Shown here one piece after another: positions 61,251 through 64,000 of a DNA stretch of 64,000 bases. Position 1 is the stretch's first letter; every line of letters begins with the position of its first letter. Location of the stretch: assembly GCA_905221605.1 (NCBI GenBank), contig CAJNDS010002249.1, forward strand, positions 287,001 through 351,000, given 5' to 3'. This DNA comes from Symbiodinium natans. Taxonomy: Eukaryota > Sar > Dinophyceae > Suessiales > Symbiodiniaceae. The translations under genes were made by a program, and so were the position numbers. The notes beneath the pieces are model-generated. The model was not told the DNA's origin. It ran no database searches and saw only the letters and a list, made by a program, of their open reading frames with translations.

Positions 61251-61366
61251 TGAAGGTTCATGTAGTTTGAAGTGGGCTTAGGAGTAGGGCAACTATAGTT
61301 GCAGCTAGTTATGCAACCTTCTTTGGGGGTACTTACATAACCCTACTTTTTGACTACCCAGCATAC
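61250..61366. mobile_element. MITE family A, degraded
   Basis: ACTTGAAGGTTCATGTAG at the left; the right end is only CTACCCAGCATACACC. Confidence 0.5.
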
Positions 61367-61615
61367 ACCACAAGGATGCACTGCACCGAACACTCGCTAT
61401 CTAAGTTCAGTCAGAGAAGAAACATACATGTACATATATATATATACACATACAGATATGTATATATGAGTAATTCTCTAAATTTGGGGTCCCATCTAGG
61501 GGTCCTTTTAAATAAGGTGCCGTGCTATTGGGGGGGCACCAAAAGGGGGCCCTACTCTTGAGAGCTGCCCGCATCAAAGCAAGTTGACAGCCTATAGCCT
61601 GAGCCTCAGAGTTTT

Positions 61616-61732
61616 CCTAAAAGCTCCTGTGTAGAACCTCTTTCTTTTTTTTTTTTTTTTTTTGGGGGGGGGGGGTGCGTACTAGAATCCCATGTAACTA
61701 GCCCGAAAAGGGACTACGTTCGAGCCTTCAGG
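61616..61732. mobile_element. MITE family B with homopolymer expansion
   Basis: CCTAAAAGCTCCTGTGTAGAA and ACTACGTTCGAGCCTTCAGG. The CTTTTTTGGGG part of the family has grown to a run of about 19 T and 12 G. Confidence 0.7.
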
Positions 61733-61849
61733 TTCTCCCTAAACTCTAAACCTTGTGCTCGAAAACCCTAAATCCTTGAAACCCAGAAACCCTAAGACCC
61801 CAACACCCTAAACCCCCCCCCCTATAAACCCTTGCACAAGTGTGCCAAG

Positions 61850-61930
61850 CAAGGCCGGCGAATGGCGATAATGCAGCGGTCGAACTACAACAGGTCCATG
61901 TCCTCCACACAGCTCCTGTGCAGAAGGGGG
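61850..61930 (+). CDS. exon-like island, two frames
   Basis: After TGTGCCAAG: QGRRMAIMQRSNYNRSMSST in one frame, ARPANGDNAAVELQQVHVLH to a TAG in another. Ends at the TTTAGGG array. Confidence 0.4.
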
Positions 61931-61933
61931 CGT

Positions 61934-62014
61934 AGGGTTTAGGGTTTAGGGTTTAGGGTTTAGGGTTTAGGGTTTAGGGTTTAGGGTTTAGGGTTTAGGG
62001 TTTAGGGTTTAGGG
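61934..62014 (+). repeat. TTTAGGG array
   Basis: Eleven perfect units between two islands; it ends 10 nt before the acceptor TTGCAG at 62023. Confidence 0.95.
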
Positions 62015-62023
62015 CAATTGCAG

Positions 62024-62124
62024 GCCATCAGGGTTGGCGAGCGCACAAGAAGAACGCACAGCCTGAGCTGATAGAAGATAAAAGCCTCATGGGGCGCTGG
62101 TGGCATTTCTTTCAACAAGCTTAA
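62024..62124 (+). CDS. terminal exon
   Basis: After GGCAATTGCAG, reads HQGWRAHKKNAQPELIEDKS then LMGRWWHFFQQA and TAA. The upstream intron would be little more than the 11-unit TTTAGGG array. Confidence 0.5.
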
Positions 62125-62155
62125 GACATCAACCTCCAAACCTCAAGTACATACC

Positions 62156-62243
62156 TGAAGGCTCTAGCGTAGCTCCTTTTTGGGTTAGTTATAGGGGATT
62201 CGTTTATGCCACCCGAAAGAAGGTACTGCATAGGAGCCTGTAG
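62156..62243. mobile_element. MITE family B
   Basis: CCTGAAGGCTCTAGCGTAGCTCC and GTACTGCATAGGAGCCTGTAGG. Confidence 0.75.
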
Positions 62244-62280
62244 GAAAGGCTAGGCCCAGCGCATTCCGCAGTGAGCGCAC

Positions 62281-62333
62281 ATGGCGTGGCAGGACGTGAG
62301 ATACAACAGCTTCGAGGGGGCGATTGTCATGGG
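62281..62333 (+). CDS. possible first exon
   Basis: ATG 62281: MAWQDVRYNSFEGAIVM, with GT candidates at 62326 and 62334. CATTCCGCAG lies 10 bp upstream. Confidence 0.35.
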
Positions 62334-62435
62334 TTGTTTGGGTTTTAGAGTTTGCAAGGTTGCCAGGTTGCTAGGGTTTAGGGTTTAAGGTTCGTAGGAG
62401 GGTAGCTGTCTGCCGTGGGGGTATTGGGGGTAGGA

Positions 62436-62830
62436 CGTTCACGAACGACACGCAGGGGGTGTTTTCCATTTATGGGGTTTGTGTCACTAACCGCGTACCG
62501 CATTGCTCGAGTCATGTCTGCCGCACTTCCTGCAACATGAGATGAACTGGGAGGCTTGCGTGACCTTGCATGAGCTTCCAGGATGTAGTCTTTGTTCAAC
62601 CTTTGTACCCCGTAGAAATGTGCCTCAGTTATCCGCGTATGAACTCCCTTTGATGTGGTGCAAGGTTGCTCTATGCCTAGCGGCTCCTATGAAGCACCTT
62701 TTTTGGGGTAGTATCCTAGAATCCCCTATAAGGGACTACATTGGAGACTCCAGGTATAGGCACCTGCTTAATGGCTTCATTGCCCCCCCAGGCCACGCCT
62801 GCCCATGTTACCATGTCGCACGCGGAATCA
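62436..62830 (+). repeat. dispersed repeat X, copy 2, with inserted MITE
   Basis: Collinear with 5883-6235. The family B element 62674-62754 interrupts GGTTGCTCT / AGGCAC, which is continuous in copy 1. The 132-codon ORF across it is not supported. Confidence 0.75.
62674..62754. mobile_element. MITE family B inside repeat X
   Basis: TGCCTAGCGGCTCCTATGAAG and CTACATTGGAGACTCCAGG, flanked by TA at 62672-62673 and 62755-62756. Confidence 0.8.
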
Positions 62831-63162
62831 GACGCCACCGCAAGCCCACAGCCAAGGCTGCCTGCACAGGCACTGTAAAGGACTCAGGATGTAGGATTTA
62901 GTAAGTCCTGCGTGCCTAGACCTAGAGTGACATTCATACTGAATGCTCCAGTTTGATGACATCTTGAAAAAGCTTCGGAAATGCGGATCTACCAGCCAAA
63001 ATGTGTAGGGTACAGTGACCTTGCCTGAACCGTTGGGTAGTCCACTGATATACCTTTAGCAAACAACCCTAATCCCTGGACCTTAGGGTCTGGCCAAAAC
63101 CCTCAGCTCGGTTCAGAGGAGCACAGCCCTAAACCCTAAACCCTAAACCCTGAACCCCCACA

Positions 63163-63227
63163 ACAAAACGGAGCCTGCCTTCTGGGGACAGGTAGAGTTT
63201 AAGCAGTCGAAGCCCTGCTGGGTCTAA
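63163..63227 (+). CDS. terminal exon
   Basis: NKTEPAFWGQVEFKQSKPCW, V and TAA. GGGACAG at 63191 is an alternative acceptor, leaving VEFKQSKPCWV. CCCTAAA upstream. Confidence 0.45.
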
Positions 63228-63309
63228 GTATCTACCCCAGCAGGAGTCCACTGACAGTATTGTTCTGGACTTAGGTACCAACAACTAAATGTGTGTGTAT
63301 GTATATATA

Positions 63310-63332
63310 TGGAGAGAGAGAGAGAGAGAGAG
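63310..63332 (+). repeat. GA microsatellite
   Basis: About 11 GA units after TATATAT. Confidence 0.95.
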
Positions 63333-63347
63333 ATGTCCTTGGGTAAG

Positions 63348-63471
63348 GAATTCCGTCACACTACAGCAGGACCCTCTGGGTACACTTCATTGGTGCATGT
63401 ATCCCCAGCGCTGGTTGTTGTTCAATCCTGTTGCCTACATTGCCTCGGATAGCTTGCATCGCATGTCGTAG
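63348..63471 (+). CDS. terminal exon, 40 codons
   Basis: After TTGGGTAAG, reads NSVTLQQDPLGTLHWCMYPQ then RWLLFNPVAYIASDSLHRMS and TAG. Well-formed aromatic-rich sequence; family unknown. Confidence 0.5.
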
Positions 63472-63628
63472 CCATGACGCCACCGGGCAAAGCCCTAAAC
63501 CCTATCAACCCTCACAAGCCCCCTTCAAGTAGATTTTTTTACGAAAACACCTAAGAGCATAATTCTGCATGAAGAGAAGTAGCTAAAATGCAAATTGACA
63601 CATAACAAACTGCATGGGTCGTCTTTAG

Positions 63629-63773
63629 GCTTGCGACTGACCTCCACATCGAAGCACAGCTGGTGGAGTTTGACAAGATCATGCTCCTCGATGTCAGGCG
63701 TACAGGGTGTCTTTCGGAGTTGGCCAACGGAAGGGGTGCCGGCTTCTACACTAAAGATGATGTGATTTTGTAG
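63629..63773 (+). CDS. terminal exon, 47 codons
   Basis: Acceptor GGGTCGTCTTTAG, then LATDLHIEAQLVEFDKIMLL, DVRRTGCLSELANGRGAG and FYTKDDVIL with TAG. No telomeric units within 100 bp. The flanks look like ordinary intergenic DNA. Family unknown. Confidence 0.6.
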
Positions 63774-64000
63774 CGATATATTGGGAGGACCTCTATCTTT
63801 GGATTGAGGGTGTGTTGAAGGGTATTTGGTGGGGCCGTGGAGGTTTGAGCCGCGAAGCCTAAGGAAACCATGTAAACAAGTAGACTTATTTGGTGCTTAC
63901 AAGGGCGGAGTGGGTCCCTGTAGCAACGCTCCCCACAGATAGCTACATAGTGATACGTGCATTGACTCCGTCCTTTCGCGAAAACACCTGCACGTGACCT

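Noticed and set aside
62503-62901. 132-codon + strand ORF
   Set aside because: Runs through a family B element inserted in repeat X.

Overview
The window is nuclear DNA of a eukaryote, most likely a dinoflagellate. The reasons are as follows. TTTAGGG telomere-type repeats are scattered through all 64 kb in both orientations. The one long intronless gene (16045-16767) is preceded at 15880-15900 by a sequence that ends TTTGGCTCAAG and begins TCCG, which resembles the conserved dinoflagellate trans-spliced leader. Nearly all coding signal is on the + strand. There is no bacterial operon structure, rRNA, tRNA or CRISPR. Another TTTAGGG alga is not excluded.

The DNA is a mosaic of three things. 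(1) Several dozen short islands of 30-290 bp read as protein, nearly all on +. They usually start after an AG and often end at GT. I treat them as exons of several intron-rich genes. I cannot name a family for any of them except the 16045 gene, exact ends are uncertain and I have not joined them. (2) Telomeric tracts fill the space between islands. Upstream of an island the tract is usually CCCTAAA and downstream it is usually TTTAGGG, so many presumed introns start GTTTAGGG and end in CCCTAAA plus AG. (3) Small non-coding inverted-repeat elements (MITE-like) of about ten families sit mainly in the presumed introns, some nested in one another. Two families use TA target sites, shown by empty sites inside the window.

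Layout: 1-12431, exon islands running to a stop at 12431. 12432-15250, mostly non-coding, with a disrupted element and a CAG/ACG-repeat ORF. 15880-16767, leader-tagged intronless gene for a ubiquitin-like plus discoidin-like protein. 17080-17234, a terminal exon. 18618-18715, a - strand exon. 18806-20092, a 1.3 kb TTTTGGGG block. 20508-25114, a run of exons. 25701-35850, another run, starting with a possible first exon (ATG 25701) and containing a 21-bp tandem array. 37059-40314, an exon, a degenerate 29-bp repeat, a 396-bp satellite and a terminal exon. 40533-47252, many exons, some quite long. 47580-57008, exons mostly rich in charged helical sequence. 57687-63773, further exons including a cysteine-rich one, with three islands ending in stops at 63227, 63471 and 63773.

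The main novelty candidate is the use of telomeric repeat as intron ends. TTTAGGG itself contains a GT donor and an AG acceptor, and the opposed orientations at the two ends of an intron would let the transcript pair and bring the splice sites together. The best case is the intron 22538-23238, where a near-perfect 70-bp inverted repeat with telomeric tips ends 10 nt before the next exon. The competing reading, that the islands are gene fragments stranded among telomeric insertions, is kept open because many islands end in stops and some change frame.
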